From Rhizobium altiplani (GTDB lineage: Bacteria > Pseudomonadota > Alphaproteobacteria > Rhizobiales > Rhizobiaceae): a stretch of 64,000 nt of DNA. The position numbers and the translations under genes are program-made. The notes beneath the pieces were generated by a model, which was not told the DNA's origin, searched no databases, and was given only the letters and a program-made list of their open reading frames with translations. The DNA is taken from positions 62,001 through 126,000 of the forward strand of contig NZ_LNCD01000003.1 in assembly GCF_001542405.1 (NCBI RefSeq), in the 5' to 3' direction. Positions 52,585 through 61,930 of this stretch are shown here, in pieces; within the stretch, counting starts at the first letter, position 1; each line of letters opens with the position of its first letter.

Positions 52585-54588
52585 TTACACCTGCTCGGCA
52601 AGCAGCGCGGTACGCTTGCGTTCCGTTTCCGTGACTTCTTCGGCGGGGATATAGAAGTCGCGATTGTAGTTGAAGGTATGGCCGATCGCGACGGCGATCA
52701 TGGCGACGAACGAAAGCACGACCAGCCACCACATGTACCAGATGAGGGCAAATGCCAGCACGACGCTGATCGCGCCGAGAATGACACCGGTTCCGGTGTT
52801 CTTCGGCATGTGGATCGGCTTGAAGCCTTCCAGCGGGCGGGCGTAGCCGCGCGCCTTCATGTCGTACCAGGAATCATGGTCGTGGACGACGGGCGTGAAG
52901 GCGAAGTTGTAGTCCGGCGGCGGCGACGAGGTCGACCATTCCAGCGTGCGGCCATCCCAGGGATCGCCCGTCGTGTCGCGCAGCTCTTCGCGCTTGAAGA
53001 AGCTGACGACGAGCTGGATTATGAAGCTGGCGATGCCGATCGCGATCAGGACGGCGCCGAAGGCGGCAAGGATGAACCAGATCTGCAGCGACGGATCTTC
53101 GAACTGCGACACGCGGCGCGTGACGCCCATCAGGCCGAGCACGTAGAGCGGCATGAAGGCGAAGTAGAAGCCGATCAGCCAGAACCAGAAGGACATCTTG
53201 CCCCAGAACGGATCGAGCTTGTAGCCGAACGCCTTCGGGAACCAGTAGGTGACGCCAGCCATCAGGCCGAACACCACGCCGCCGATGATGACGTTGTGGA
53301 AGTGGGCGATCAGGAAGAGCGAGTTGTGCAGCACGAAGTCGGCGGGCGGTACGGCGAGCAGAACGCCGGTCATGCCGCCGATGACGAAGGTCACCATGAA
53401 GCCGAGCGTCCACAGCATCGGCACTTCGTAGCGAATGCGTCCCCTGTACATCGTGAACAGCCAGTTGAACATCTTCGCCCCTGTGGGGATCGAGATGATC
53501 ATCGTGGTGATGCCGAAGAAGGAGTTGACGCTGGCACCCGAACCCATCGTGAAGAAGTGGTGCAGCCACACGAGGTAGGACAGGATCATGATCACGCAGG
53601 TGGCGTAGACCATCGAGGCGTAGCCGAAGAGACGCTTGCCGCAGAAGGTGGCAACGACTTCCGAGAAGATGCCGAAGGCCGGCAGCACAAGGATGTAGAC
53701 TTCCGGGTGACCCCAGATCCAGATGAGGTTGACATACATCATCGGATTGCCGCCGAGGTCATTCGTGAAGAAGTTCGTGCCGGCGTAACGATCGAGCGAC
53801 AGCAGCGCCAGCGTCGCCGTCAGGATCGGGAAGGTCGCGACGATCAGGATGTTGGTGCAGAGCGCGGTCCAGGTGAAGACCGGCATCTTCATGAAGCTCA
53901 TGCCGGGTGCGCGCATCTTCACGATCGTCGCGATCAGGTTGATGCCCGATAGCGTCGTTCCGACACCGGCCACCTGCAGACCCCAGATGTAATAGTCGAC
54001 ACCGACGCCCGGGCTATAGGCGGCTCCCGACAGCGGCGGATAGGCAAGCCAGCCGGTCTGGGCGAATTCGCCGACGAAGAGCGAGATCATGATGATGATC
54101 GCACCGGCGGTCGTCATCCAGAACGAGAAATTGTTCAGGAACGGGAAGGAAACGTCGCGGGCGCCGATCTGCAGCGGCACGACGAGGTTCATCAGGCCCG
54201 TGACGAACGGCATGGCCATGAAGAAGATCATGATGACGCCATGGGCCGTGAAGACCTGGTCGTAGTGATGCGGCGGCAGGTAGCCGGCGGATCCGTTGAA
54301 GGCGATTGCCTGTTGCAGACGCATCATGATCGCGTCGGAAAAGCCGCGCAGCAGCATGATGAGCGCCAGGATGACGTACATGATGCCGATCTTCTTGTGA
54401 TCGACGCTCGTCAGCCAGTCGCGCCAGAGATAACCCCAAAGCTTGAAATAGGTAACAACACCCAGAAGCGCGATGCCGCCAAGTGCGACTGCCGCAAAGG
54501 TCACGACCAGGATCGGCTCGTGATAGGGGATCGATTCTAGGGTCAACCGACCGAAGATGAACTTCAGGAGGTCAGGATTGGAAAACAT
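52585..54588 (-). CDS. cyoB: Cytochrome o ubiquinol oxidase subunit I
   Basis: Catalytic subunit of the quinol-oxidising, proton-pumping bo3 oxidase, 667 residues and about 14-15 helices. Visible ligands and channel residues: His in low-spin heme block [16 protein letters not shown] (about 108), [17 protein letters not shown] with the Glu and cross-linked His-Tyr (about 285-300), LHHFFTMG for CuB histidines (about 342), and [20 protein letters not shown] near 420 gives the two remaining heme ligands. Forms the core with CyoA and CyoC; oxidises ubiquinol and reduces O2. Gap of 45 bases to cyoA. Confidence 0.96.
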   Translation of the reverse strand: MFSNPDLLKFIFGRLTLESIPYHEPILVVTFAAVALGGIALLGVVTYFKLWGYLWRDWLTSVDHKKIGIMYVILALIMLLRGFSDAIMMRLQQAIAFNGSAGYLPPHHYDQVFTAHGVIMIFFMAMPFVTGLMNLVVPLQIGARDVSFPFLNNFSFWMTTAGAIIIMISLFVGEFAQTGWLAYPPLSGAAYSPGVGVDYYIWGLQVAGVGTTLSGINLIATIVKMRAPGMSFMKMPVFTWTALCTNILIVATFPILTATLALLSLDRYAGTNFFTNDLGGNPMMYVNLIWIWGHPEVYILVLPAFGIFSEVVATFCGKRLFGYASMVYATCVIMILSYLVWLHHFFTMGSGASVNSFFGITTMIISIPTGAKMFNWLFTMYRGRIRYEVPMLWTLGFMVTFVIGGMTGVLLAVPPADFVLHNSLFLIAHFHNVIIGGVVFGLMAGVTYWFPKAFGYKLDPFWGKMSFWFWLIGFYFAFMPLYVLGLMGVTRRVSQFEDPSLQIWFILAAFGAVLIAIGIASFIIQLVVSFFKREELRDTTGDPWDGRTLEWSTSSPPPDYNFAFTPVVHDHDSWYDMKARGYARPLEGFKPIHMPKNTGTGVILGAISVVLAFALIWYMWWLVVLSFVAMIAVAIGHTFNYNRDFYIPAEEVTETERKRTALLAEQV

Positions 54589-54633
54589 GGATGAACCCGT
54601 TCATTGATGTCGTATCGACGCAAAGCGCCAGGT

Positions 54634-55809
54634 CTAATTGCTGTTTGATTGCGCAGGCGCCTGGTCGCTGCCGGTGCCGTGGTCCATGCCAGGCATTGTG
54701 TGCCCGTCATGCTGCATTCCTGGCATCGTCTGCGTGTCGCCAGGCTGGCCGGCGCCGTTCTGAGCGTCTGCCGGCTTGGTTTCGCTGGCATCGGGGCTTT
54801 CGCCCGCAGGCGTTTCGTGACCGCCACCGGCCTGATCGGAGTGGCGGTTGTCGTAGAGCAGCTTCTCGCGATTTTCGGCGCTTTCCTTGCCGCCGCCACC
54901 CATCCGGTCGATGTGCATCATTTCGTTCATGCACATCTGACCGGGGGCCGCGCACATGTTGAGGATCGCGTTGAAGAGATCCTTGTCGACGGTCGAGAAG
55001 TAACGCACCGGCTCCCTCTCACTCGGCCGTTCGAGCTTGAGATAGGTATCCCTATTGAGCGCAGTTCCCTTTTCCCTGACCTGCGCAACCCATTGGTCGA
55101 AGCCCTGCTGGTTTACGCCATGGAACTTGAAGCGCATGTGGGAAAAACCCGCGCCGCTATAGTTGGCCGAAAAGCCGTCGAAGATGCCTTCCTGGTTGAT
55201 GACGGCATGCAGCCTGGTCTCCATGCCGGGCATTGCATAGATCTGGCCCGCGAGCGCAGGCACGTAGAAGGAATTCATAACCGACGAGGAGGTGATCCTG
55301 AAGCTGATCGGAACATCGACTGGCGCTGCCATTTCATTGACGGTCGCAATCCCGAGTTCGGGATAGAAGAACAGCCATTTCCAGTCGAGTGCGACGACTT
55401 CGACGGTCAGCGGCTTGGTATTGGCCGGGATGGCGCGCTCGGCGTCAATCCGATCGAGCGGACGAAATGGGTCGAGCTTGTGCGTGCTGATCCAGGTGAT
55501 GGCCCCGAGCGCGATGATGATGGCCAGCGGTGCTGACCAGATGACCACTTCGAGACGGGTGGAATGGTGCCATTCCGGATCATAGGTGGCAGCCGTGTTG
55601 GAACGGCGATAGCGCCAGGCAAACAGCAGCGTCAGGAAGATCACCGGAACGATGATCAGCAGCATCAAAACCGTCGACACGATAATCAGGTCGCGTTGCT
55701 GCATGGCGATATCGCCCGAAGGCGACATGACCACCAAATTGCATCCCGCCAGCGTCAGAAGCAGGGGCAGAATGAGGAGATGGCGGGAAAACTTTGGCAG
55801 TTTTTGCAC
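54634..55809 (-). CDS. cyoA: Cytochrome o ubiquinol oxidase subunit II, Met/His-rich tail
   Basis: Lipoprotein subunit II of bo3 oxidase, 391 residues. Signal with lipobox LTLAGC (Cys near 23), two helices (about 38-60 and 80-105), then a cupredoxin domain from about 130. The CuA ligands are absent, as expected for a quinol oxidase. The last 75 residues are an extension rich in Gly, Gln, Asp, Met and His with the repeat TMPGMQHDGHTMPGMDHG; this is longer than in E. coli CyoA. The tail lies on the periplasmic side. First gene of cyoABCD-SURF1. Confidence 0.94.
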   Translation of the reverse strand: MQKLPKFSRHLLILPLLLTLAGCNLVVMSPSGDIAMQQRDLIIVSTVLMLLIIVPVIFLTLLFAWRYRRSNTAATYDPEWHHSTRLEVVIWSAPLAIIIALGAITWISTHKLDPFRPLDRIDAERAIPANTKPLTVEVVALDWKWLFFYPELGIATVNEMAAPVDVPISFRITSSSVMNSFYVPALAGQIYAMPGMETRLHAVINQEGIFDGFSANYSGAGFSHMRFKFHGVNQQGFDQWVAQVREKGTALNRDTYLKLERPSEREPVRYFSTVDKDLFNAILNMCAAPGQMCMNEMMHIDRMGGGGKESAENREKLLYDNRHSDQAGGGHETPAGESPDASETKPADAQNGAGQPGDTQTMPGMQHDGHTMPGMDHGTGSDQAPAQSNSN

Positions 55810-56188
55810 GTCTCTATGCTCTTGTTGTTTCGTCCAGACCGCGACTAAAGCACCGTACCTGATAGCAACATGAGGTGTTTGGTCGCAGTGCAGCAGAAAT
55901 GCCGCACTGCGGGATAAGGCACGTGGCGCAGGATGTCAAAATCCTGATGAAAATTCGAAGGATTCTTGCGCACAATCCATTTTGAAGGGCTAATATATCC
56001 GTACACGCCGATCATGCCAGTCTTTTGCAGACCGATTTCGCGGCATGACCGTGATTTTTCATCCACATCTGATTTTCAGGCCGGATGATGAACTATTTGC
56101 GTCGATCGGACTTGATAAGCGCAGTGGTTTGATCAAGATCGCTAGTGAGGCGCTTTGCCACAGGGTGCCTCAACGAGGGAGGCATTTA
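55810..56188. other. Divergent promoter region of cyoA and the MFS gene
   Basis: About 380 bases between cyoA (minus) and the MFS transporter (plus). A partial FNR/FixK-like sequence TTGATCAAGATCGC occurs at 56129-56142 but the second half deviates. No coding sequence of credible composition and no other clear site were seen; the cyo promoter must lie here. Confidence 0.35.
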
Positions 56189-57520
56189 ATGGCAGGTACA
56201 ACACACTACGGACCATCGTCCACATCGATGGAGCAGGATGCGCGGCGAATTCATGCCGACAAGCCGATATCGGCCGGCAGTATCGCGATCGGCGTCGTCA
56301 TCGGGCGCGCGTCCGAATTCTTCGATTTCTTCGTCTATGGCCTCGCATCCGTGCTGGTCTTCCCTCAGCTTGTCTTTCCTTTCGCGCCCGATCGCCTGAC
56401 GGCAACTCTTTATTCCTTTGCGATCTTTTCGCTCGCATTTCTGGCGCGCCCGGTGGGATCGCTCGTGTTCATGACCATCGACCGCTTCTATGGCCGCGGC
56501 GCCAAGCTGACGATCGCATTGTTCCTGCTGGGGGGCTCGACGGCTTCGATCGCTTTCCTGCCGGGCTACAGCGAGATTGGTGCCTGGTCGATTGCATTGC
56601 TCGCCCTCTTCCGGCTCGGCCAGGGCTTTGCGCTTGGCGGCGCATGGGACGGCCTGGCGTCGCTGCTGGCGCTCAACGCGCCGCCAAACCACCGCGGCTG
56701 GTATGCGATGATCCCGCAGCTCGGTGCCCCGATCGGCTTTGCACTGGCAAGCGCGCTGTTTGGCTATTTCATCGCCAATCTTTCCAGTGAGGACTTCCTG
56801 AGCTGGGGCTGGCGCTATCCATTCTTTGTCGCCTTTGCGATCAACGTGGTTGCGCTGTTTGCGCGTTTGCGTCTGGTCATGACGCCCGAATTCGGCTCCG
56901 CACTGGAACAGCACGAGCTCGAAGCGGCACCGATCCACGACGTGGTGCGCGTCCATGGCCGCGACATCCTGCTCGGCGCCTTCGTGCCGCTCGCGAGCTT
57001 CGCGATGTTCCACCTGGTGACGATCTTCCCGCTGGGCTGGGTGTATCTTTACGGAACGCAGCCGATCGGCGGTTTCATGGTCGTGCAGATCGTTGGCGCC
57101 GTGGTCGGTCTCGTCGCGATCGTCGTCTCTGGCATGATCGCAGACCTCATCGGCAGGCGTGCGCAGCTTGCGATCTGTGCCGTGCTGATTGCGATCTTCA
57201 GCTTTGTCGGTCCGCTCCTGATGGCAGCCGGCTCCGGGGGACAGAGTGCCTTCGTGATCATCGGCTTCGGCGTCCTCGGCCTGTCCTTTGGCCAGGCGAC
57301 CGGCTCGATTTCGTCGCGCTTCGGCAGAGGTTATCGCTATACCGGTGCGGCCTTTACCTCCGACCTTGCCTGGCTCGTCGGCGCCGGCTTTGCTCCGCTC
57401 GTCGCCCTGACCCTGTCCAGCCACCTTGGTCTGCCTTTCGTTGGCTACTACCTGCTGTCTGGCGCGGTCTGCACGCTTGCGGCATTGGCCTTCAGCAGGG
57501 CGCTCGAACAGCGCGAGTAG
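56189..57520 (+). CDS. Major facilitator superfamily transporter
   Basis: Twelve-helix inner-membrane transporter, 443 residues, of the sugar/MHS (metabolite:H+ symporter) type. The ATG at 56189 has GAGGGAGG before it; the upstream frame has no such site. Family motifs: EFFDFFVYGLASVLVFPQL in helix 1, RPVGSLVFMTIDRFYGRGAKL loop 2-3, RLGQGFALGGAWDGLASLL in helix 4 and a second GRR-like loop DLIGRRAQLA. MHS members carry metabolites such as alpha-ketoglutarate, proline or shikimate; the substrate here is unknown. Same intergenic region as cyoA, divergent. Confidence 0.9.
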   Translation: MAGTTHYGPSSTSMEQDARRIHADKPISAGSIAIGVVIGRASEFFDFFVYGLASVLVFPQLVFPFAPDRLTATLYSFAIFSLAFLARPVGSLVFMTIDRFYGRGAKLTIALFLLGGSTASIAFLPGYSEIGAWSIALLALFRLGQGFALGGAWDGLASLLALNAPPNHRGWYAMIPQLGAPIGFALASALFGYFIANLSSEDFLSWGWRYPFFVAFAINVVALFARLRLVMTPEFGSALEQHELEAAPIHDVVRVHGRDILLGAFVPLASFAMFHLVTIFPLGWVYLYGTQPIGGFMVVQIVGAVVGLVAIVVSGMIADLIGRRAQLAICAVLIAIFSFVGPLLMAAGSGGQSAFVIIGFGVLGLSFGQATGSISSRFGRGYRYTGAAFTSDLAWLVGAGFAPLVALTLSSHLGLPFVGYYLLSGAVCTLAALAFSRALEQRE

Positions 57521-57543
57521 AGAAGATCCTGTTCAGTCCGGGT

Positions 57544-57900
57544 CTATCCCACAACTCTGAAGTAGGTTGTGCATTCTGCAAACGGGAATGGGGTAGCGCC
57601 AACCGCGTCCCCTACCATGCGCTCCGCCCGGCCCGCGACATGGCTTTCAATTTCGCGAACAGGCTTTCGATGGCATTGCGGTCGGGCCAGTAAGGCAGCA
57701 GAAAATATGAGTGATCCCAATGTGCGCGATAGCCTCGCGCACATTGGCTGTTTTGCGGACGACAGGTTGTCCATAACGACAACCTCGCCAATTTGAGGAT
57801 CGCCGCCAACACTTGCTCAACATTCAAGCAGGAAGAGCCTGCCGTTCATCGCTTCATCCCAGAAAAACGGCGCGGTCCTGCCGATAAGGCGCAAGGGTCG
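57544..57900 (-). pseudogene. IS630-family transposase relic
   Basis: Three reading frames on the minus strand give successive pieces of one IS630-type transposase: LRLIGRTAPFFWDEAMNG (57896-57841), VVVMDNLSSAK (about 57790-57766), FLLPYWPDRNAIESLFAKLKAM (about 57700-57630), and the C-terminal GDAVGATPFPFAECTTYFRVVG (about 57600). The DNLSS and PDRNAIE motifs correspond to the D and E of the DDE catalytic triad. Frame shifts and an in-frame stop break it. No intact copy is in the window and inverted repeats were not identified. Confidence 0.8.
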
Positions 57901-58017
57901 GAAGGTCGTTAATCCCCAACCGCCGTGCTGCACGCAAGCGAGACACCCGCTCCCCTCGAGGTCCACGTCCCGCGCAAGCGGTCAATCAGGGGCCCTGGCG
58001 GTAACATGCTCGCTCAT

Positions 58018-58096
58018 CCGACCACTTTGACGCATGGTCCGGCCAATTTGAAGTGAACGCCCGTCCAATCTGAAATCAAAGCGCGTCCGTTCTAAA
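58018..58096. repeat. Terminal repeats resembling an IS21-family end
   Basis: Three similar 13-base repeats with a 21-22 base period: CCGACCACTTTGA (58018), CCGGCCAATTTGA (58039) and CCGTCCAATCTGA (58061); a fourth weaker copy, TCCGTTCTAAA, begins near 58087. IS21-family elements have such multiple terminal repeats. No istA or istB gene remains here. The stretch 58097-58397 contains no recognised gene. Confidence 0.55.
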
Positions 58097-58397
58097 GCAC
58101 GAGCGGGCTTTCGCACCCGTCGAAGCCCTGGATCCCGGCCTATTGCATCGGCTTGCGGAATACGAAGGGCGGAGGATGATATTGGCGAGCGTTGACCACG
58201 ATGTGCTGATCGCGATCCCGATCGGCTGAAGGTGTGAGCGATCCGCGACCAGCTCGTTGCAGCGCTTGTTTGCGAGGGTCGTTCGCTGTGCCGCGAACAC
58301 CTCCCAGCAGCGTCTGGACACCTGCAGAATGCGCAAACTGCCGGGGCTGCAGATATGACCGGATTGAACAGGATCTGTTCAAAAGTCACGAAAAACA

Positions 58398-58436
58398 GCA
58401 AAGGCCTGCCTCAGGTTCCTGTAGGCAGGCCTTTGC
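58398..58436 (-). terminator. Strong terminator of the cNMP/ABC operon
   Basis: GCAAAGGCCTGCCT (58398-58411) pairs perfectly over 14 bp with AGGCAGGCCTTTGC (58423-58436); the loop contains a further CAGG/CCTG pair. Read on the minus strand it is followed by TGTTTTT, so it ends the operon of the cyclic-nucleotide-binding gene. Confidence 0.85.
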
Positions 58437-58456
58437 CTTCAGAGATGATGAAATCG

Positions 58457-58927
58457 CTACATCGCGGCTACCTGCGGCTGCTTCGCAGCGCGCGCGGCGG
58501 TCAGCTCGGCCGTTGTATGGTTCAGACGGTCTGCCAAGACGCGCATGATCTCGACGGCCATCTCGGGGAAATCACTGAGCAATTTCAGGAAGTGTTCCTT
58601 GCTGATGCGCAGCACTTCCAGGGGCGAGGTGGCGCGTATCGTCGCGGTACGCGATACGTCGCACAATATGGCGATTTCACCGACGATGGAGTTGGGTTCC
58701 ACATCGGCGACCTTGATGTCGCCTGCAGGTGAGTGGACAAGAATGTCGGCCGTTCCGGACAGGACGACATAGGCGGCATCGCCCGGATCTCCCTGATGGA
58801 AGAGGTCCTGCCCGACGTTGTATGTCATGCGATCGGAAGTGAAGGCCAACAATTTGAGTTTTGCAGGTGCAATTCGGGAGAAGATCGGCACCCGCCGCAG
58901 CATTTCAACTTCGTCTCTCAATAACAT
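58457..58927 (-). CDS. Stand-alone cyclic-nucleotide-binding domain protein
   Basis: Soluble 156-residue protein that is one cNMP-binding (CAP_ED) domain and a helical tail; no helix-turn-helix or other output domain. The phosphate-binding cassette looks intact: GEIA at 83-86 and RTA at 93-95 (sequence GEIAILCDVSRTATIRA), preceded by the beta-roll GQDLFHQGDPGDAAYVVLSG. It should therefore be able to bind cAMP or cGMP. It is 93 bases downstream of the pseudo-ABC protein gene on the same strand, and a strong terminator follows, so it closes the operon. Partner inferred, not shown. Confidence 0.88.
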   Translation of the reverse strand: MLLRDEVEMLRRVPIFSRIAPAKLKLLAFTSDRMTYNVGQDLFHQGDPGDAAYVVLSGTADILVHSPAGDIKVADVEPNSIVGEIAILCDVSRTATIRATSPLEVLRISKEHFLKLLSDFPEMAVEIMRVLADRLNHTTAELTAARAAKQPQVAAM

Positions 58928-59020
58928 ATGCGTACTACCCCCGTCGCGCTTTCCGGTGCACGACGCTTGACCGTGGCACCTCGCAAAAGGGCACCATCTT
59001 TATTGTCCCTCTTTAGGATA

Positions 59021-61735
59021 TTACGATAACAGTTCCTTGAACATACCGTTTTGTTCGGAAAGCTCCGGAAAGTTGCCTGCCTCGGCCAGCGCACCGCGGT
59101 CAAACAGCAGGATTCGATCAAATATTTCCGCAAGTTTTGCGTTCGAAAGCACCCAGATGATGGCCGGCTGTTCGCCTTCCTTGTGCAATCCCTCGACCAC
59201 ATTTCGGGTAATCTGATCCTGAACACGCTGGTCGAGCGCGGATAACGGCCGGTTGAAGACAAAATAGTCAGACCGTTTGAGAAGCGCACGGGCAAGGTTC
59301 AGCTTCTGCCGTTGCGCCATCGTCAGGCGCTTGCCGCCAGAACCGACATCAAACTCAAGCCCGATCGACAAGACGTCGTCGAAGAGTTCGAGAGAGTCGA
59401 AGAGGTCGCCCATGATGGCCCGGATGCGGTCGGACGCGTCAGCCTGCTGATAGGCGATGCGGCCGAACAGGACGTTGTCCATGAGGCTTGCCGAGGAGAT
59501 GAAGTCCTCCGGATCATACCGCTCGATGACGGCGGAAAGATCGTCCGGGATATTCTCATGGAACTGTTTGCGGGCGCTGACGATCTTGGCCATCAGCGCG
59601 TCGGTCAGAAGACCGAAACGGTGCCGAGGCTCGATATAGGCAAAGCTGAGACGGATGATTGCGGAGCGTTCTTCGGGCGTTGCATCATCAAACCGTCGGC
59701 TCTGCAATTTCTGCAGGAGTGCCTGATAGGTCGGGATATCGTCCGCCGTCATGAAGGTCAGCTGCTGGAAGAACGGGTGATCCGGCGGCAGATCGTGGAA
59801 GAGTTCGACGGCATTCTCCGCAATCTCCAGACCCATGGCGTAGAGATCGTCGCTGAGGCCGGTGTCGCGGAAGAGCGCCTGGAAATAGGGGTGGGCCGCC
59901 AGCCGGCGATTGTTCATCATCGGCCGTTTCATCGAGCCGAAGAGCAAATTCTCGCCGACGGTGGCTTGCGGATTGAACGCATCGAAATCGAACGGCACGA
60001 CGATATTGCCGAGCTCCGACTCCTGCATGCGCTTGCGAAGTGCGGTACGCAGATCGACGATGTGTCCGGCAAGCGTCACATGCACGCTCGTGTTGACGGT
60101 CGATCGAAGCGCCAGGTCGAGAATGTCCTGTGAGATGAGGACCGCATCGAGCACCGGACGGATCGCCGTCAGGATATCCTCCGGGCCGGTTGCGCCGGCA
60201 GCCTGGTAGTCCACCCAGTCGCTGTTGATATCCATTGTCGGGTTGCCGGCCTTGACGGCCTCCTCGGCATGCCACTTGGCTTCAAGAGCCTCCTTGCCGT
60301 CGTACTGCGGGTCGCGCATGGGGGCATGCTTCAAGCCGTAAAGCAGATTGTCCCTGAGCGTCCCGTGGAAGAAGTAGGCGTCGGCTGATGCGTAGGACAT
60401 GCGCCGGCCGGTAATGGATTCGGGCAGATCGAGAAGGTCATGGCCATCGATCGTCACGCGGCCGGAATCCGGCCATACAAGCCGACCGAGGGCTTCCGCG
60501 AAGGCTTCGGCACCACTCGAGTTCGGGCCGACGACCGCGACCGTTTCGTTGGGCTTGATTTCGACCGAGACGTGGTCGACCAGCCGCGCGCCGCTGTCGT
60601 CGCTCACAGTCAGGTTTGTGACCACCAGCGGAGCCGTCAGGGCGCCGATGGTTTCTGACGAAATGTCCTGTATCTTGCCGTCGATCAATGGCTCGACATT
60701 GAACTGCTCGTAGACCTGCTGGTACTTGACCTGCACATCCTGGCGCATCTGATCCCAGTCGATCAGTTCCTTGAGCGGCCCCGGAAGATCCTTGTAGGCG
60801 CTGATGACCGCAACGAGCTGACCGATGTCCAGTCGGCCCTGCAGCGCGAGATAGCCGCCGATTGCGTAAAACAGGAATGGAGTGACCTGGGCCAGGAAAT
60901 TGTTCAGGAACTTGACCAGGAACTTCCACTGGTAAAGGTCATAGCGGATCGAGAAGATCAGCCCGAGCCTGGTGGCGATGTCGGCGCGCTCGAAATTCGA
61001 AGTGTCGTTGCCGTGAATCGTGCCGATGCCATCGACGATTTCGCCGACACGTCCGGACAGCTCGCGGGCTGTCAGCTGACGCTGGCGGCCAAGCTCGAGC
61101 AGGCGCTTTCTCATGCGCGGGATCACCACCGCCTGCACGCCGACGATCGCCGCGGCGATCATCCCGAGCCAGAAGTTCTGCACGATGATGAAGGCGAGCG
61201 CCGTCAGCGCCTGCCCGCCGAGCAAGGCCGGCGAAACGAAGGCATCCCCCGTGAAGCCGCCCATCGGTTCGACTTCATCCTTGATCATCGTTGCGATCTC
61301 GGCGGACTTGACGCGCTTGAAATGCGACGGCGGGAAACGGAGTACCCGATCGATCAACTCGAAACGGATGCGGCGCAGCATGCGCTCGCCAAGCCGTCCC
61401 TTGTAGGTGTTGATGTAGAATTTGAAGAGGCCGTTCAAGACGACCAGCGCGAGGAAGACGAGGCTGAGCCCCATCAGCATTTGCAGGCGGTCAAGCTGGA
61501 GGCCCTTGAAGAACTCTACCTCGCCGATAACAGGAAAGGTGTAGGACAACCGCATGAACGTCTGCGTTGCACCTTCGCCCTCGAAGCCCAAGCCCTGAAT
61601 CGGTCCGTTGACGATCTGCTTCGGCAGGTCGAAGGACAGAAAGTAGGGGATCATCGAGACTGCAACGACTGTCAAAATCCAGAGCTGCTGCAGCCGCGTG
61701 TTCGACCAGATGTAACGCGCGAGGCTTTTTTCCAT
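59021..61735 (-). CDS. ABC-exporter-like membrane protein with a degenerate ATPase domain
   Basis: Protein of 904 residues, much longer than an ABC half-exporter (about 600). Residues 15-340 form a six-helix ABC exporter membrane domain. The following nucleotide domain has lost its catalytic residues: Walker A reads GPNSSGAE (403-410; Lys to Ala409), the Q-loop Gln position is Ala451 (SYASADAYFFHG), the signature is LTMAQ (804-808), Walker B FVFNRP has Asn828 and Arg829 for Asp-Glu, and the H-loop His is Ser864. Between about 470 and 740 there is an insertion that includes two more segments like the one after the Q-loop: ATVGENLLFG (591-600) and ASLMDNVLFG (749-758), compared with GTLRDNLLYG (458-467). 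ATP hydrolysis is not expected. Function unknown; 93 bases before a cNMP-binding gene. Confidence 0.87.
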   Translation of the reverse strand: MEKSLARYIWSNTRLQQLWILTVVAVSMIPYFLSFDLPKQIVNGPIQGLGFEGEGATQTFMRLSYTFPVIGEVEFFKGLQLDRLQMLMGLSLVFLALVVLNGLFKFYINTYKGRLGERMLRRIRFELIDRVLRFPPSHFKRVKSAEIATMIKDEVEPMGGFTGDAFVSPALLGGQALTALAFIIVQNFWLGMIAAAIVGVQAVVIPRMRKRLLELGRQRQLTARELSGRVGEIVDGIGTIHGNDTSNFERADIATRLGLIFSIRYDLYQWKFLVKFLNNFLAQVTPFLFYAIGGYLALQGRLDIGQLVAVISAYKDLPGPLKELIDWDQMRQDVQVKYQQVYEQFNVEPLIDGKIQDISSETIGALTAPLVVTNLTVSDDSGARLVDHVSVEIKPNETVAVVGPNSSGAEAFAEALGRLVWPDSGRVTIDGHDLLDLPESITGRRMSYASADAYFFHGTLRDNLLYGLKHAPMRDPQYDGKEALEAKWHAEEAVKAGNPTMDINSDWVDYQAAGATGPEDILTAIRPVLDAVLISQDILDLALRSTVNTSVHVTLAGHIVDLRTALRKRMQESELGNIVVPFDFDAFNPQATVGENLLFGSMKRPMMNNRRLAAHPYFQALFRDTGLSDDLYAMGLEIAENAVELFHDLPPDHPFFQQLTFMTADDIPTYQALLQKLQSRRFDDATPEERSAIIRLSFAYIEPRHRFGLLTDALMAKIVSARKQFHENIPDDLSAVIERYDPEDFISSASLMDNVLFGRIAYQQADASDRIRAIMGDLFDSLELFDDVLSIGLEFDVGSGGKRLTMAQRQKLNLARALLKRSDYFVFNRPLSALDQRVQDQITRNVVEGLHKEGEQPAIIWVLSNAKLAEIFDRILLFDRGALAEAGNFPELSEQNGMFKELLS

Positions 61736-61930
61736 TGCTAACCGTCAGTTGCCTGGGAAATCTGGGGGCAGTGAACCTGCGGCGAAGCGAAAGGGAATGC
61801 CGAAAACAGGATCATGCAACCGGACCGCCGTATCTCATAACGAAAACAAGGCGCATCGGATTTCCATCGTCATGCCGATTCTCGCCGGGACGTTGTTTAT
61901 ATCACATCATTTTCGCAAAGTGCGAGGCTT

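Noticed and set aside
52549-53952. Long plus-strand open frame (467 codons) over cyoB
   Set aside because: Shadow of cyoB; charged low-quality translation.
56129-56142. FNR/FixK-like box between cyoA and the MFS gene
   Set aside because: Only eight of the ten defined positions of TTGAT-N4-ATCAA match, and the position fits neither promoter well.
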